Positions 31,881 through 43,799 of a DNA stretch of 64,000 bases are shown here, piece by piece. A program made the translations under genes and the position numbers. Origin of the DNA: Ceratothoa steindachneri (lineage: Eukaryota > Arthropoda > Malacostraca > Isopoda > Cymothoidae). Positions within the stretch are counted from its first letter, which is position 1; each line of letters starts with the position of its first letter. A model generated the notes under the pieces. The model did not search any database. It was not told the origin of the DNA and was given only the letters and a program-made list of their open reading frames with translations. The stretch lies in contig OZ018330.1 in the NCBI GenBank assembly GCA_963969495.1, positions 45,190,894 to 45,254,893 on the forward strand. The letters run 5' to 3'.

Positions 31881-32316
31881 CCCGAAGAGAGACTTAGATG
31901 ATTGCATTTTTTCGGCACCATTCATGACCTCCTTGCCCTTGTGACATAGGGCTCCTTGACCAGGGAAGTAGGTTTAAGGCGATTAATTGCAACCGTAACC
32001 TCTCACATTGTTCAGAATTGCGTAATACTTGGGTGTAGGTCTGAAGACTTAGAAAGGCCTTATATGGTTGCTGCAACTGTTCTGACGTATACCGTCTTTT
32101 TCGCTTCGTGCATGGTCGGAATCAGCCTGATCTGCCCCATAAGTACAATCAGTGGTGATTAAAAAAGGGACCCCAAATTTTGCCACCCATGATGCTCTAC
32201 ACGCCTGAACGATGGTATGAAAGTTCAATGTTGCCATGGGAACGGCTTCCACTCAGCGTTTAAAGTTACCCTGCAGCATTAGAAAGTGGGTCTATGATGT
32301 CCTGGTGGCTTTTCTA

Positions 32317-33504
32317 TTAGGTTGAGGAATAAGTTCTTGCGTTTTTTTTAATGTTGTGTTGATTTAAGTTTTGTTGACGTGATTTGTGCACATATTAAGA
32401 AACAATAATAAATAATGAGAGCAAAATTTGCAAAGGTTAGGCTACGTCTCTTAACAGCGTAGACTATTAGGCTTTTGCTTAGGCTACGTCTTGAAGTTGA
32501 GTAATAAGTCATTGCGGTTTATTTAAAAGTTGTGTTAATTTAATTTTTGTTCTGTACCCTCAAAATGGAATGTCAAGTTGAAAGAAAGGCGCATTTTCGA
32601 CACTTGTTGTTATTCATTTTCAATCGAGACGGGAACAATGCAAACGCAGCTAAAGCTCGTCGCGATAGTTGAGATGTGTACGGAGAAAATGCTTTATCAG
32701 AAAGGACAGCTCAATGGTGGTTTTCACATTTCAAAAACGGTCATTTCAATCTTAATGACGAGGAACGTTCTAGTCGCCCCATTAAGTTGGATGAAGATCG
32801 ATTGAACGACCTTCTTCATGAAAATCCTCGTCACTCGACTAGAGAATTAGCTATACAATTGGTGTGTGGTCAGAAAACTGCAGTGAATCCCCTTCATTCG
32901 ATGGGGAAAGTTCAAAACCACGGTGCATGGGTTCCGCACGCTTTGAGCGAAAGCAACAAACCTCAACGCTCCACGATTGCCGCAGGTTTGCTTGCTCGTC
33001 AAAAGGCTACTCGTGGATATAAGGACAGATTTCTTCACCGCATCATCACCGCGACGAAAAGTTGTGTGTTTATGTCAACATGAACCATCGAAAATAATGG
33101 CTTAGCCCCAATAAAAAAAAACACTTCCGCGATTAAAGCAAAGACTTCATCCACGAAAGACGATGCTGTGTGTGTGGTGGGATTGTGAAGGCATCATTCT
33201 TTATGAGCTCCTTGCGAACAACGAGATTGTCAATGCAGAACTCTACGTTCATCAAATGTATCGGCTCACCGAAGCTATTCGTGAAAAGCGACCTCATCGA
33301 CGTTATGGAGTCAAAATCCAGAGATTTTTATTGCAGAGGCATCGAAAAACTAGTTGAATGTTGAGAAGAAGTCGTAAATAACAACGGAGAATACATTATT
33401 GATTAAATTGCATATTGTTATCAATTAAAAATGAAGTTTTTCTAAAATTGTTGATGGTAATGAATAAATTTTATAAAACCGCAAGAACTTATTCCTCAAC
33501 CCAA
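32317..33504 (+). mobile_element. Defective mariner (DD34D-type) element with both ends and TA duplication
   Basis: Inverted ends match over about 25 bp (left TTAGGTTGAGGAATAAG, right complement TTGGGTTGAGGAATAAG), each flanked by TA (32315-32316 and 33505-33506). Inside, a mariner transposase frame starts at 32565 with the N-terminal helix-turn-helix part (MECQVERKAHFRHLL, then YGENALSERTAQWWF). It has an early in-frame TGA, frameshifts around the first catalytic Asp, and recognisable VCVWWDCEGIILYELL. It ends with a piece near SRDFYCRGIEKLVEC. The stretch between RLTEAIREKRPH and that tail is missing, which removes the second and third catalytic residues. The element is dead. A second, partial copy of the 5' end lies inside it at about 32490-32560. 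Confidence 0.9.
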
Positions 33505-33631
33505 TAGAACCGCTTGGAGACGTTCGTTGCTGGAGACAGTAACGAACGGCCCTGTTTATCATCAAGCTTAATGAATTTCGTTGCAAGCGCATTTTGGGAG
33601 GCTTGGTGCTTCTTCGAAACAGCCCTGGCAC

Positions 33632-34075
33632 GAATTGGGCGTTCGAGGCTATCGCCAGGTTAAGGTTAGGCTATGTCGTTCGAGACTCGTAGTGTGAATA
33701 CAGGCTGCAAGTTAAGTTAGGTTGAGTTATGAGTGGGAGCAAGGAACTGGCGCAAACTTATCGCAGAAAGTTTTTTCCAATCAGTTATGGCTTCTGTTGA
33801 CATTTTAAGCTCTTTAACAAAAAAAAAAAACAGTAACCCTCAACCATTTGCACCATGCATGAATTAAATAAACGATTGTATCAAATGTTAGTTTTGATTC
33901 TTCTAACCAAGTGACTTTTCGCAATCCAAACTTGAAATTGCATTCACGCTTATGACAACGCAAACAGCAACGCTAAGATGCTAATGGAAGTTTCATATGT
34001 CCATTTTGCAAAGTCGCTGGCCTAACCTAACCTTAGTTTAATCTTAACCTCGCTATAGCCTCGAACACCTAATTC
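33632..34075. repeat. Foldback repeat between mariner and gypsy remnants
   Basis: The left arm GAATTGGGCGTTCGAGGCTA (33632 on) and the right arm, complement GAATTAGGTGTTCGAGGCTA (34075 back), continue into GAGGTTAAG and GGTTAGGC. Arms of about 40-55 bp, total about 445 bp, no coding content. The similarity may reach a little further out on both sides. Confidence 0.65.
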
Positions 34076-34149
34076 ATTGCTGGACCTCTTCCGAAAAATA
34101 CTCGGTGGCTTTATTCTGGGTGAGAAAGGCGGTGCAGGGCAGCGAAAAC

Positions 34150-36110
34150 ACCTTCCGGGAAAGCTACCTGAATATACGGCCATGTTTTCCCAGTGGAGAC
34201 ATTGCAGTTGATCCGGGAAATCTTTGAGTCAAATGTGACATTTTCAAATTTGAGTGCACCGGCGCGCTCAAGTAGCCCATAGATATCGGATCATCGTCAT
34301 GCACGTCTGCAATTGCGTGGTAATCAACGTCTGTGGAAGGTGACTTGATTTCGGAGAAAGATAGGCGATAAAACATCTATTACGACTTTGTATTTCCCAT
34401 TAACATGCTGCGAGATATAATCCAGGCGGTGACATTTGCGTGGGAAAGGGCGATCTAAAGTGGTCCGAATCGCCGATAGGAGTGACTGATGGTCTGTTTT
34501 TATGGTGAAATTTCGCCCTACGATTGATATCAGAAATGTTTCACTAGGGGGTATACAACCAAGAACTCATGTCAAAAAATTTGTAACGTCTCTCAGCAGG
34601 ATGTAAAATATTAGAGAATGCTATGGGACACTATTCTCCACCTTTTATTTGCTGCTCCAACCATGCCAAGTCGTTTTTTGATGCGTTCTTTGTGGGGGAG
34701 TGCTCGACTTAACTTTAAATTGGCTAAGCACGCATGAACAACCAAAACGCTTTTGAACTCAGTAAAAGACTCAACTGCAAAATCCGTCCATGTGAGCGGG
34801 GATTTCTTCTGGGTTCCCCCTTTGAGGGGCGTATTTAAAGGGTTTGAAAGTTGCGCACAGTGCCTGATGAAATGGCGGTAAAGATTAGCCAGCCTAACAA
34901 AGGCCCGTAACTGTGTGAAAGTAAGCTGTTGTACTTAGTAATCGCCTCAATTTTTTAGGTTAATTTGAAAGTCCGGCCTCCTGTAAACGCTTAAAGCATT
35001 CTTAGGTGGGCGATTTGTACCTCGGGGCTCAAGTTGATACCAAATTGCTGTAAAGAAATGCTGACGAATTCGAAACTTCGTAACACCAAGTCACTAAAAA
35101 CTGAAAAGATTGGCCTTCGTTCTTTCGACTTGCCAGTATTCTGACCCACTGGTATTCTTCAACTAGGCCAACCTTCGAGAATATGGATTTTCAGGGAATA
35201 TTGAAGTAAAAATCCATCATATTTGGCACTAAGTAGCGGTCACTTTTTGTTTGGGCATTGAAGCTCTTACAATCACCGCATGGTCTCCATTCTCTCAAAG
35301 ACTTGGGAACCATATGAAGAAGATGGGCCACTCCTTCACTCTTGGAAGGCTGAATGAAGCCAGCGCGCATCATTTCCTCGAATTCCTTCGCTACGGCAAG
35401 TTTGCGCGAAGGAAGCCTTAGAGCGAGGTAGTGGGTGGAAGGACCATTTTTCACTGTGGTGTTACTGTATGGATTACAGGCTCAGCTTCTTAAAATGGGT
35501 AGGTGGTTTCGGGAAAATTGAACAAGGGCTATGCGCATGAGAATTCAACTGCAATGGAGGGGTAATGCAGAGTAGAATGAGGGTGCGAAATACTCCACTC
35601 TCCTACACCGCCTAAGGTTAACCAAAAGGTACAAAAATGGGTTAGGAAATCGCTCGGAGGATCGCGTGTAAGGTCGTTGTCACAGTGAAATTCCAGGCGA
35701 GAGAGCGGCATAACCCTATGCTAAGTGGGAGCCGTTTTTTTGCCTTAGGTTGGGATCAAGGTACCACCTGCAGCCTCTAATTGAAGGGACTAAGCTGGCC
35801 TACTTTGTTAAAAAAAACTCATCAACCACACGATGATATGGCTAACCAGACAAAATGTAACTAGAAACTGGGTATTGGTGACTGGATCAACCAATAAAAG
35901 TCCTTTCATTGTATTCGCACCCCACGTCGGCAACTAAACGAGGGTAGTTCTTGTTTCGCTGAAATGAAGAGGGAGAAACGCACTTCGTAACATTCTTTCT
36001 AAATCTATGATGCAACCAGCACAGTTTTTCCTGCCCCTGGTTGAGGAAAGAGGATGGACGGTGGCGAGGATGTGACCTTGGGGGCACTCAACCGGCTCGG
36101 ACGCCAGGAA
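34150..36110 (-). mobile_element. Ty3/gypsy-type retrotransposon remnant (gag end, protease, RT, RNase H)
   Basis: Minus-strand order is gag C-terminus (KLCWLHHRFRKNVTKCVSPS near 36030), start of the protease (RLVADVGCEYN), reverse transcriptase start (FEEMMRAGFIQPSKSEG, MVPKSLREWRPCGDCKSFNA, SDRYLVPNMMDF, 35410-35200), then decayed RT and RNase H ending in GRNFTIKTDHQSLLSAI and RLDYISQHVNGKYKVVIDVL near 34400-34510. Frames are broken many times, and no long terminal repeats or integrase were seen. The 3' part stops where a foldback repeat begins (about 34.1 kb). Confidence 0.85.
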
Positions 36111-36820
36111 TTTCTCGAACTACTTTCTACTACCGAACCTGAATATAGGCTGCATACCTGAGTAAGTTTACTTTAAGTTTTGAAGATCATTTAATCAATG
36201 TTTCCTTTGTAATGTCGTGTTTTTTTTATTTAACCCTAGATAGGCATGCATTTCGAAACGTACACCATAGGCATACTGGGGTCTACTGAACCCCAAACTA
36301 AAAATTTAGTGGAGTGGTCTATTTTTAATTTTTAAGTTATTTAAACTTAATATCTATTAAATATAGTATATTCCAAACATGCTTACATATGTTTTGTTTA
36401 TTATTTATTTTTTCCTGATACCAAAATTGAAAGATAAATTAAATGTTGCAAAAAAGGGGTGTACTGGTACAGTGTCAAAACTATTAGGCCTAAGGTGATA
36501 AGTTTTGGCGTGATTTTAGCTAATACATATGTTAACTAAAATGCATTGCTAAATTATCCTAAAAATTTTTTTTAGAGAAAAATGAGAAAAAAAAATGAAT
36601 ACAAAAAAATTGCTAAACTTACCAATTTTTTTTTCAAATTCCTTCCATCTTCATCTTGAGCATTCAGTAATTTATTTTTTTTATTTCAGTTCCTTTTTAA
36701 CCTAAAAAAACATTTCCTTTTCTCTTAGAACTTAGTCCTACAAAGGAATTTTTTTCCTTATTTCCACTAAAGTTTAGCCACTACAAACTAAAGTTTTATT
36801 TACAGTACTTCAACTTCACT

Positions 36821-37536
36821 TCACAAATTAGATACAGTCAATGCACACCATGTACGAATGTACATCACAGATGGCTCTTTGCACTGGATGCACAGAAATT
36901 TGGTTTTATGGTCTTCCTGTCTAGTGCATTTGTTACAGCGCCTCTTGATGTTTAACTGTTCAAAAGGATGTACCACTGCTGGCATATTTACTCCCATTAC
37001 TTGTGAAATGCACTTCTTCAGGTGCCTCTGAGTTGTTGGAATTTGCATCCACTGCAGAGCCCAAGGCCGCACTAGTTACATCCTCAGTTCTTGCATGTAG
37101 GTGCGATGCATTCCTGCTGGTTGTCATTTTCTCTTTTTGTTGGGTGAATAGATTACCCAAGAATTGACATTTCCCCGATTCAGAATGCCAAAGAAGAAAC
37201 AAACAGGCCACCTTTGGGTTTTTCTGCTGGAACTATAAGTTGAGCACATTTGATCGAAGATGTCTACCCCCTCTTTTGTGTTACAGAAGTTGATGATTTC
37301 TGGTTTCCCATCGGCGTCTATTTCTGGTCTGTTGTGGACGGTTGAAAGAAGCAAGACAATTTTCTTTTGTTTTTTTTTATTGTAGGGCATGTAGGAACAC
37401 ACAGTTAGTTCTATGTCATAAAAAAATGCTGCTGTACCTTGCTGACGATCTTTAGTTGTTTTCATTGCTTGGGGCACATGTGGTTTGTTCTTTCGCATTG
37501 TTCCAACGGTTGTAAGGACATAATTGTCAAGCAGAT
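36821..37536 (-). pseudogene. piggyBac transposase, C-terminal fragment
   Basis: Resumes after the nested insertion with LLDNYVLTTVGTMRKNKPHV, then YDIELTVCSYMPYNKKK and GVDIFDQMCSTYSSSRKTQR (third catalytic Asp region). Several shifts lead to the C-terminal Cys-rich domain (KRRCNKCTRQEDHKTKFLC, and ICDVHSYMVCIDC in the next frame). The open frame extends upstream to 37600, but that part belongs to the inserted element. Confidence 0.85.
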
Positions 37537-39266
37537 TCTCGAGGAATTGTCTCCCTACTTTTGTCGGAGAATTATTCTTCAACTGTTGGCCGTTTAACAT
37601 TTACTCCGATATAATACATCTTTTTCAAAGTATTTATATATTTAATGACTTTTAGCGAGTCAGTCTGACACCACTTAGTAAGGGAAATAATTCCTCTATT
37701 GGCTGAGTGGACTCTGGATTCGTCTAAATACTGAATTAGGAGAGTACCACAGCGTTTAATCAGTTATAAGGAAAGAGCCGGTCAACACGTAAGGATCCAG
37801 TAAAACCTCCAAGAATTAACCAAAAATATATATATCTTTTAATTTATCAATTAACTCAAATATTTACACGAAATTCTCCAAGTTTAACATGGTTCGCAAG
37901 AATCGAATATTGGCCTACTCCTGACGAGAGCTCAGATCAAAACAATGTAGGCTTCACGTAAACAAACCAATTGCCAGATCGCTAATTTCTGGAGGCCTTT
38001 AAGACACAGAGTTAAGCCACCATTTACTCTCACTAATCTAACTAAAATATTACGGAGGCCCGCGGAATACTATTTCTCCCTTAGTTAGCTTGAGACAGTT
38101 TTGAAAATCCTAATTAATCAAAAAAAATATATATATATAATCATTCGGACTTACACGAACTTGATCGGAACAGGGGTTGACAGATGTCACTATACTGGAT
38201 TTTTGAGCGAGTCTTCGCGTTGAAGGTGAATGAAGATGGTCGTCACAGTGACAGTAGAGACCTATGTTGATCTCTTCTTACGACTTTATCGATCCGGTTA
38301 TAAGTCTAATGAACGGAGAGAGGAGTTTTGCTCTCTGGCTCAAGGAGTACTTTTCTTTGTAGCTCTTGAGTTCTTCTTGTATCCTCGTCTACTTCGCAGG
38401 GTTACCAAACTAGGTTTTAGTATATGGGGTGATCCCGAAGGTAATTAAAGGGAACTTACTTTGGAATTAATTCTTCTTCCTTCAAAGGTGAGTGGATAAC
38501 TTCTTTTATTTTGCTCCCGAAATTCCTGTTTGGCATTTAGCAATTTTGATCCAGCCAGACCTCCTGCTAAGTCTGCGAAGGATAAATCGGTATGGCACCG
38601 ATAAGAAAACGAGACGAACTTCTAAATCTTAGAAGTCAAGTTCGGAACAGGGCGAGGGACTGATCACAAAAAAATCTAGTCCTCTATCGTCTCTAACAGA
38701 TTAATCCGTTTCTTTCCTTACAGGGCTTATTTATAGCCCGGGGACCGCCCCAACTAAGGGGGACGGGGTAATGACACTGAGGGGAGCGCGAGAGGGGAGG
38801 GGGAGGGGCGACACCGCGGAGCCCAGGTCTGCTTCTTAATGAAAGGCACCGACAACTGTCACACTGTTTCTCTTCGGTGGCCTTTTGATCTGACGCCGCT
38901 TTTTGGCGCTCTAACCGCGGGGCTCCTGACCTCGTAGGTAAACGGATCTTTTGAGTTCGGTGATTAACTGGGTGTTTTGCATAGCAAGTTGTTCAAACCG
39001 TCAGTTAGATGCATTTCTTCCTCAATTTCGCTGGGCCGTTTCTTATTAGAGCTGCTTAATGGCCTTTTGCGGCTACCTTGGTTCGGCAGCTCGACTCAAC
39101 TGCTCACTCGGCGGGGAGATCAGAGCCATTCGGCAGTTTAGGCAAACGCCTATTGTTTTCACGCACCTCAATTACTTGTTCTATTCTCTTGCTCTGTCCG
39201 AAGAGGGATTTTAATATATATGTCCGCTTGGCCCTCTGGGTGGCGTTACGTTTTAATTCCTCTACA
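37537..39266. mobile_element. 1.73-kb non-autonomous element nested in the piggyBac transposase
   Basis: It splits the piggyBac frame exactly: CAGAT is present on both sides (37532-37536 and 39267-39271), and removing one copy with the insert restores continuity between AHDL and LDNYVLTTVG. The ends are short imperfect inverted repeats, TCTCGAGGAATT and (complement of the other end) TGTAGAGGAATT, equal at 10 of 12 positions. The interior is about 1.7 kb, GC-rich around 38720-38930, with no frame I recognise. A 5-bp duplication with such ends does not match mariner, piggyBac or hAT; the superfamily is open. Confidence 0.7.
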
Positions 39267-39821
39267 CAGATCATGAGCCAACTTAACTGATGTAAACCAG
39301 TTGTCAGTGGTTACATTTCGATGGGGGGTTGAAATATGGCCTTGCAAGTTCTTTTGTATAGTAATGCCCCTAGTTAACTCCCATAGCTTCAGCTGGTACG
39401 GTAGTCATTTTTTTCCTTAATATGGCATGCCCTTCAACATGTACTTAGACTCATTATCGCAAATCATTAGGATTGTGATTCCGTATTTGGCCGGCTTGTT
39501 AAGAACGTACATTCGAAAGAGAAATCTTCCACGAAAAATGAGCAGTTGTTCATCCACTGTTAGATTAATTCCAGGATTATATCTCTGAACACAATTTCTG
39601 TTGAACATATACCGAAATTCTCTGATTGGTTCCAATTTGTGAGAGCTTCTATCATCGCAAGTGGCCATATCATCAAAGCGCAGGCATTTCAGTAGGAAAT
39701 TGAAACGCCTTTCATTCATGCCAGCTCGGTAAAATGGGTTGCCAGTTTTAGTATTGAACATTTCCATGGTCATCCGATGGTTATCCTTCTGAGCTGCGCT
39801 AAAGATGAGGATGCCAATCAA
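39250..39821 (-). pseudogene. piggyBac transposase, DDE core fragment
   Basis: An open frame from 39821 to 39417 gives MIGILIFSAAQKDN, MNERRFNFLLKCLRFDD, the first catalytic Asp in LTVDEQLLIFRGR and KPAKYGITILMICDN. After a stop at 39417 the homology continues in other frames to HRNVTTDNWFTSVKLAHDL, with the second catalytic Asp, where the nested element begins. Confidence 0.88.
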
Positions 39822-40237
39822 AGCCTTGATTTTATCTGCACAGGTGTGAATAGTGGTTCCTTATGATGAGTTCCCATATGTTACACATGCTTCAGATATG
39901 AAAGAATTTGTATGACTCACAATTGTATCTATCATCCTGTCATCTACGAAGAGCTGAAAACATTCTGTGGGGGTCTCAGCTTCTATGGCGGCTCCTTCAG
40001 GACCACCACACGACCACTAACAATATTTCTACTCTCTATTCTGCTGGTTCTTTGTGTGTGAGGATGGGTACTCCATTGGTGTTGGTTAGTACCTTGCAGG
40101 TTACGTTGTGGGAATGTCAGAACAATAGACTTATCGATTAGGAGCTTGAGCAGGAGGATTTGGGAGTTGAGGATGTGCTGAAGCCACCTGAGGAGGATTT
40201 ACTTGAGGGGATGATGAACAAAAGCCCCTAAAGGTGT

Positions 40238-40465
40238 TCAAAGTATGCCTTGTCCTTTCCCCACTCGGATTTCTCCACTAGACAGCGAACTCTCACTTTC
40301 AGACTCGGACAGATTAGGGGGAATATATTCTTCCTCCGCCTCACGATCAGACAAATCTTCAATTAAAAGATTGTCTTCTGAGTCCTCGTCAGATTTTATT
40401 TCAAATGCAATGAGTTGCTTACTGATTTCAGCATTGCACAATCTCATTGAAGAAGTGCCAGCCAT
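40238..40465 (-). pseudogene. piggyBac transposase, N-terminal fragment
   Basis: 75 codons from ATG with the Asp/Glu/Ser-rich N-terminus usual for piggyBac transposases (KSDEDSEDNLL, EAEEEYIPP, SESESESSLSSG). The frame closes at 40238, and homologous sequence continues in other frames towards 39821, including WSTHP and SRNIVSGRVV pieces. Confidence 0.75.
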
Positions 40466-41070
40466 TATCTGAAATAAGAAATAAATATGCCCATATGTAG
40501 AAATATACCTACAAAATTATAATAAATATTTTCGTAAAGTTATTATTATACAATTATATTATAAATTATTATTATTATAAAATTATATTATTATAAATTA
40601 TTATTATTATAAATATTAATATCCTAATTATAATTCAATATATCTCACTATTTCAATTAGGCGCAGTTTGTAAAATCTTAACGGTAATGGTATACTGGGG
40701 TCCTCTGGACCCCAAATTACCTGTATAGGTGTGATGCCATAATTTTTTGTGAAGTTCCTTTGCCAGGTTTGGTAGCTTCAATGGTAACTAGAAGGTAATG
40801 AGAATCTTTAAAAAAACGTTCAATTTACTCCTGGAAAAAAAAACAAAAAAACCTTGGGGTCCAGTAGACCCCAGTATGCTTATCTGGGGTTAATATGCCA
40901 TGCAAAATTAAATTCAACTAAAATAACTAAGAAATAAATTCTTTCCTTGCACTGCAATTATTCTATATAAATCGGCATCATTATACCTAGAATATCCAGG
41001 GACTATTATCCTCATGCCCTTGAATACTTTCAATGAAAGCCTACTTACTGTCTAAGGCTGAAAAATTTAC

Positions 41071-41177
41071 CTCTTCATCATAGGCTTCCTGGTATTTTCA
41101 GATGCCAAAAGCATCTCAATGGCGAAAACTCTTTTGTGGTGTTCAGCATCAAATTTTATACTTATTTTCTCTTCCAT
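41071..41177 (-). CDS. Candidate short coding exon (unrecognised)
   Basis: On the minus strand an ATG opens a 35-codon frame (MEEKISIKFDAEHHKR, then AIEMLLASENTRKPMMK) that runs into a good donor, GAAGAG|GTAAAT. The peptide is compositionally protein-like, but no following exon was identified. The piggyBac element begins 180 bp further on and may have separated it from its partners. It could also be a fragment of an unrecognised transposon. Confidence 0.22.
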
Positions 41178-41731
41178 TGTCACCAGATGGTGAGCAATGT
41201 AACCAACCATTGCATTTCTATTTTATTCAAGTGGTTGCGGTCACTCGACTGAAGCAATAGTTGTTAGCAAACGTATTAACCCAGCGGCTACCCTCGAGAG
41301 CTCTGTGGGGAAGAACATCCATTCCTTTCCACCAAGTGATACACCCGTGGCATCCTACACTTTGTCAAATGAAGGATTTGGAAAATATCATCCTTTAAAC
41401 TTTATGTTGTAGGTAAATTAAGCAGATAAGGGTATTGACTATATCATTAAATGAACTTATGTCATTAGTAGGCTGATTCAATTGATGAAAAATTTGATTG
41501 AATTGCTAATTAGAAAATAAACCACACTTATTGGTAAGATTTAATAGGAAATTATAAAAAAATAAAATCGAAGCCAATTGTAAGTGCGATAATACACAAG
41601 AATTGATTAGAATGATTTCATAGTGATTAAAAATATATTTTAGCCTATAAAATTAAAGGCCTCACAACCTAACAACCTATCACTAATGCTACAAAAATGA
41701 AACTGAACCAGCTAGTTGCCAACACCGGCAT

Positions 41732-42515
41732 TAAATTGTATGTCAGTAGGACCTATTTGCTTTGATTCAGTTCCTAAATCACCGACTCGTAGTGAATTTG
41801 AAGGAGGGTGAATGTATACTCTTTGCTCTGGAGGATTGAAAGAAAGGAGATTTTTTTGCGTTTTATTAACATACACAGTAAATAATTAATTAAACGATGT
41901 TACTCGAATATGCGAAATAATATCGTAGCCCATAAAAGATGGAATCCTTTTTTTCAATGATAATTATTAATGACAATTTACTATTAACGAAATGACTACA
42001 TATATCGGGGTGAATTTAATGTTCTTTGAGTTCGGTGAAGTTATAAGAGAAACTCGTGTGGGAAGCTGGCCGGATATTTGGAGGAGCAGGCTTCGAGCAG
42101 TGTAACTCGTCTGTGATGGAAGAGTAGCAATTAACGGAGACCGTGACATTGATTCCAATAAAGATGAGACGTCTCTTGAGGCCGGCGTTACTTCGAGTCC
42201 ACTCAGCGCTTGAAGGAAGTGGATCGGAGAATAGAATTAACTGCTGTCAACTGTGACTCATGTTGCCATGCCAGTTTTATTTTGCCCAAATTGGAGGAAT
42301 CTGGCGTAGTCCCTCTTGAAAAGAAATGCGCTCGCAGGGAAATTTGCTTATGACGAAAAATAAAGAATATAGGAAGGCTATTATCTGGCGAAACACAGAT
42401 GAGAGGTTGTCTTCTCTCTTTTCTGCTGACGACAGCCGGAACTCCGCCCAGTCAGTTATGACATGTACATATGGGAAGGTCGTGTGTGAAAACCGGAGGG
42501 GGTGGAGCAGGTGTC
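41732..42515 (+). repeat. Dispersed repeat B, second long copy
   Basis: Carries TGTATGTCAGTAGGACC, GAATATGCGAAATAATATCG, AACTCGTCTGTGATGGAAGA, CGAAACACAGATGAGAGGTT and GACAGCCGGAACTCC in the same order as the 30.5-31.9 kb copy. Lies between the piggyBac element and zinc-finger exon Z4. Confidence 0.6.
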
Positions 42516-43239
42516 CCCACAAGCTGTTAGCTACGAACCGTATGAGTATCGCGTGGTAGTTTGATTCACGTTTGAAAGGTGTTTCAAATGAAAAATGAAT
42601 GTTTTTTTTCTAGATATCCATACTAACTCTCGCTAGCCAAATGGATGAGTAGTTAGATTCCTACGTTTAGGTACCAGATCCAATCTCAACGAGGGCGAGG
42701 AATAATTTTAGTTCATAGGGAGTTAAGTCCTACTTTGGGAACGCAGGGAGTCTGACGTGTGGCTGTAGACAGGTCCATCGACACATTTTACCGCACTAAT
42801 TTTCCCCTCGAATTTAAAGGACAATAGCAATGCTGCTACAACACGCAGTAAGTTAGTAAGGAGAGAAGCGTAAAGAAAGTAGTGATGGTAGAGAGAGCAA
42901 AATTAGTAAAATATATAAAGGCGCTGGTCCTCCTGCAGGAATTGGGGCACAACTTCGGGCAGTGAGGCCAGGAGGACGTGCCATTCTTCCAGATTTTAGT
43001 TGCAGTAGGGGTATTGTCCCTACTTAACCCCCCACCCCGCACTTAAACCTTCATTGTGACGGAGGGAGGGCTTTGCCTCTGCTACCCCTCCCCCGTGTAG
43101 AAAAGGTAGATGAGAAGAGGTTGGTAAAGAGAGTAATAAATAAAAAGGGAGAGCAAAAATATCGGGAGACCTCGGGCCCGGTGGACGTGCCAGCCACGTC
43201 CTCACACAGCTACCCCATTCGTTCTCCTCCCCCCCCCCA

Positions 43240-43575
43240 TGTCTCTTGGTACCGCTTCCGATTCGGGTTGCCTTCCCGCCGGCTTTCGCACCCTGTAGAT
43301 ACCCGTGGTTAATCAGTAGGACCCTACTGTCGAAGCGGATTCTTTATCCCCTACCCTGACGCGGAATGGGTAACTCTACCTTGAGTCATCGAAAAGTTTG
43401 TTGTTTGCTCGCTGGTTGCAAACTATTTGTACTACGGCTCTTCCTGCACCCACCCACCACTAATACCCTCGGGCTTAGCAGCGACACCCATTCTGATCTT
43501 TATGCGACTTTCATTATTCGTTAGGGGGACCTCGCCCACACTTGAAAAGGGACGGGGAGCGCAATTGACTAACTA
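43240..43575 (+). repeat. SINE-like repeat related to the 24.9-kb copy
   Basis: Shares CCTGACGCGGAA and the terminal GCGCAATTGACTAACTA with the copy in intron 7. Its front part contains GTAGATACCCGTGG, which is the inverted core of the 45.1-kb minisatellite. Confidence 0.5.
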
Positions 43576-43799
43576 GATAAAAAGTAATATCCTACAATTA
43601 TAAATTCAGCATAAATGAAAGTAAATGTATGCACATACATAGGTATACAATATACTAGCTTGCTTTAAGAATTATGAACAATGATATATTTCTCTTATCA
43701 TCGCATACAAATAAAAAAAACACGATCAAAACTTATTTTTTCCATGTTTTTTTTTGTTGTTTTGGGGAAAAATGAGTTTGTTTATTTTAAGTTGCAATT

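Larger units (their letters stand above)
36234..40889 (-). mobile_element. piggyBac element (defective, interrupted by another element)
   Basis: TTAA flanks both ends (36230-36233 and 40890-40893). Ends read CCCTAGATAGGCAT and, on the complement, CCCCAGATAAGCAT. Subterminal palindromes based on GGGGTC...GACCCC occur at both ends. The transposase is on the minus strand: acidic N-terminus from 40465 (MAGTSSMRLCNAEISKQL), DDE core with TVDEQLLIFRGRF, VTTDNWFTSVKLAHDL, GVDIFDQMCSTYSSSRKTQR, and a Cys-rich tail (RRCNKCTRQEDHKTKFLC) frameshifted near 36880. The three catalytic Asp positions can be placed, but stops and shifts break the frame and a 1.73-kb insertion splits it just after AHDL. Confidence 0.92.

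Noticed and set aside
33661..33720. Telomere-like TTAGG sequence
   Set aside because: Only a few imperfect GGTTAGG-type units within a foldback repeat; not a telomeric array.
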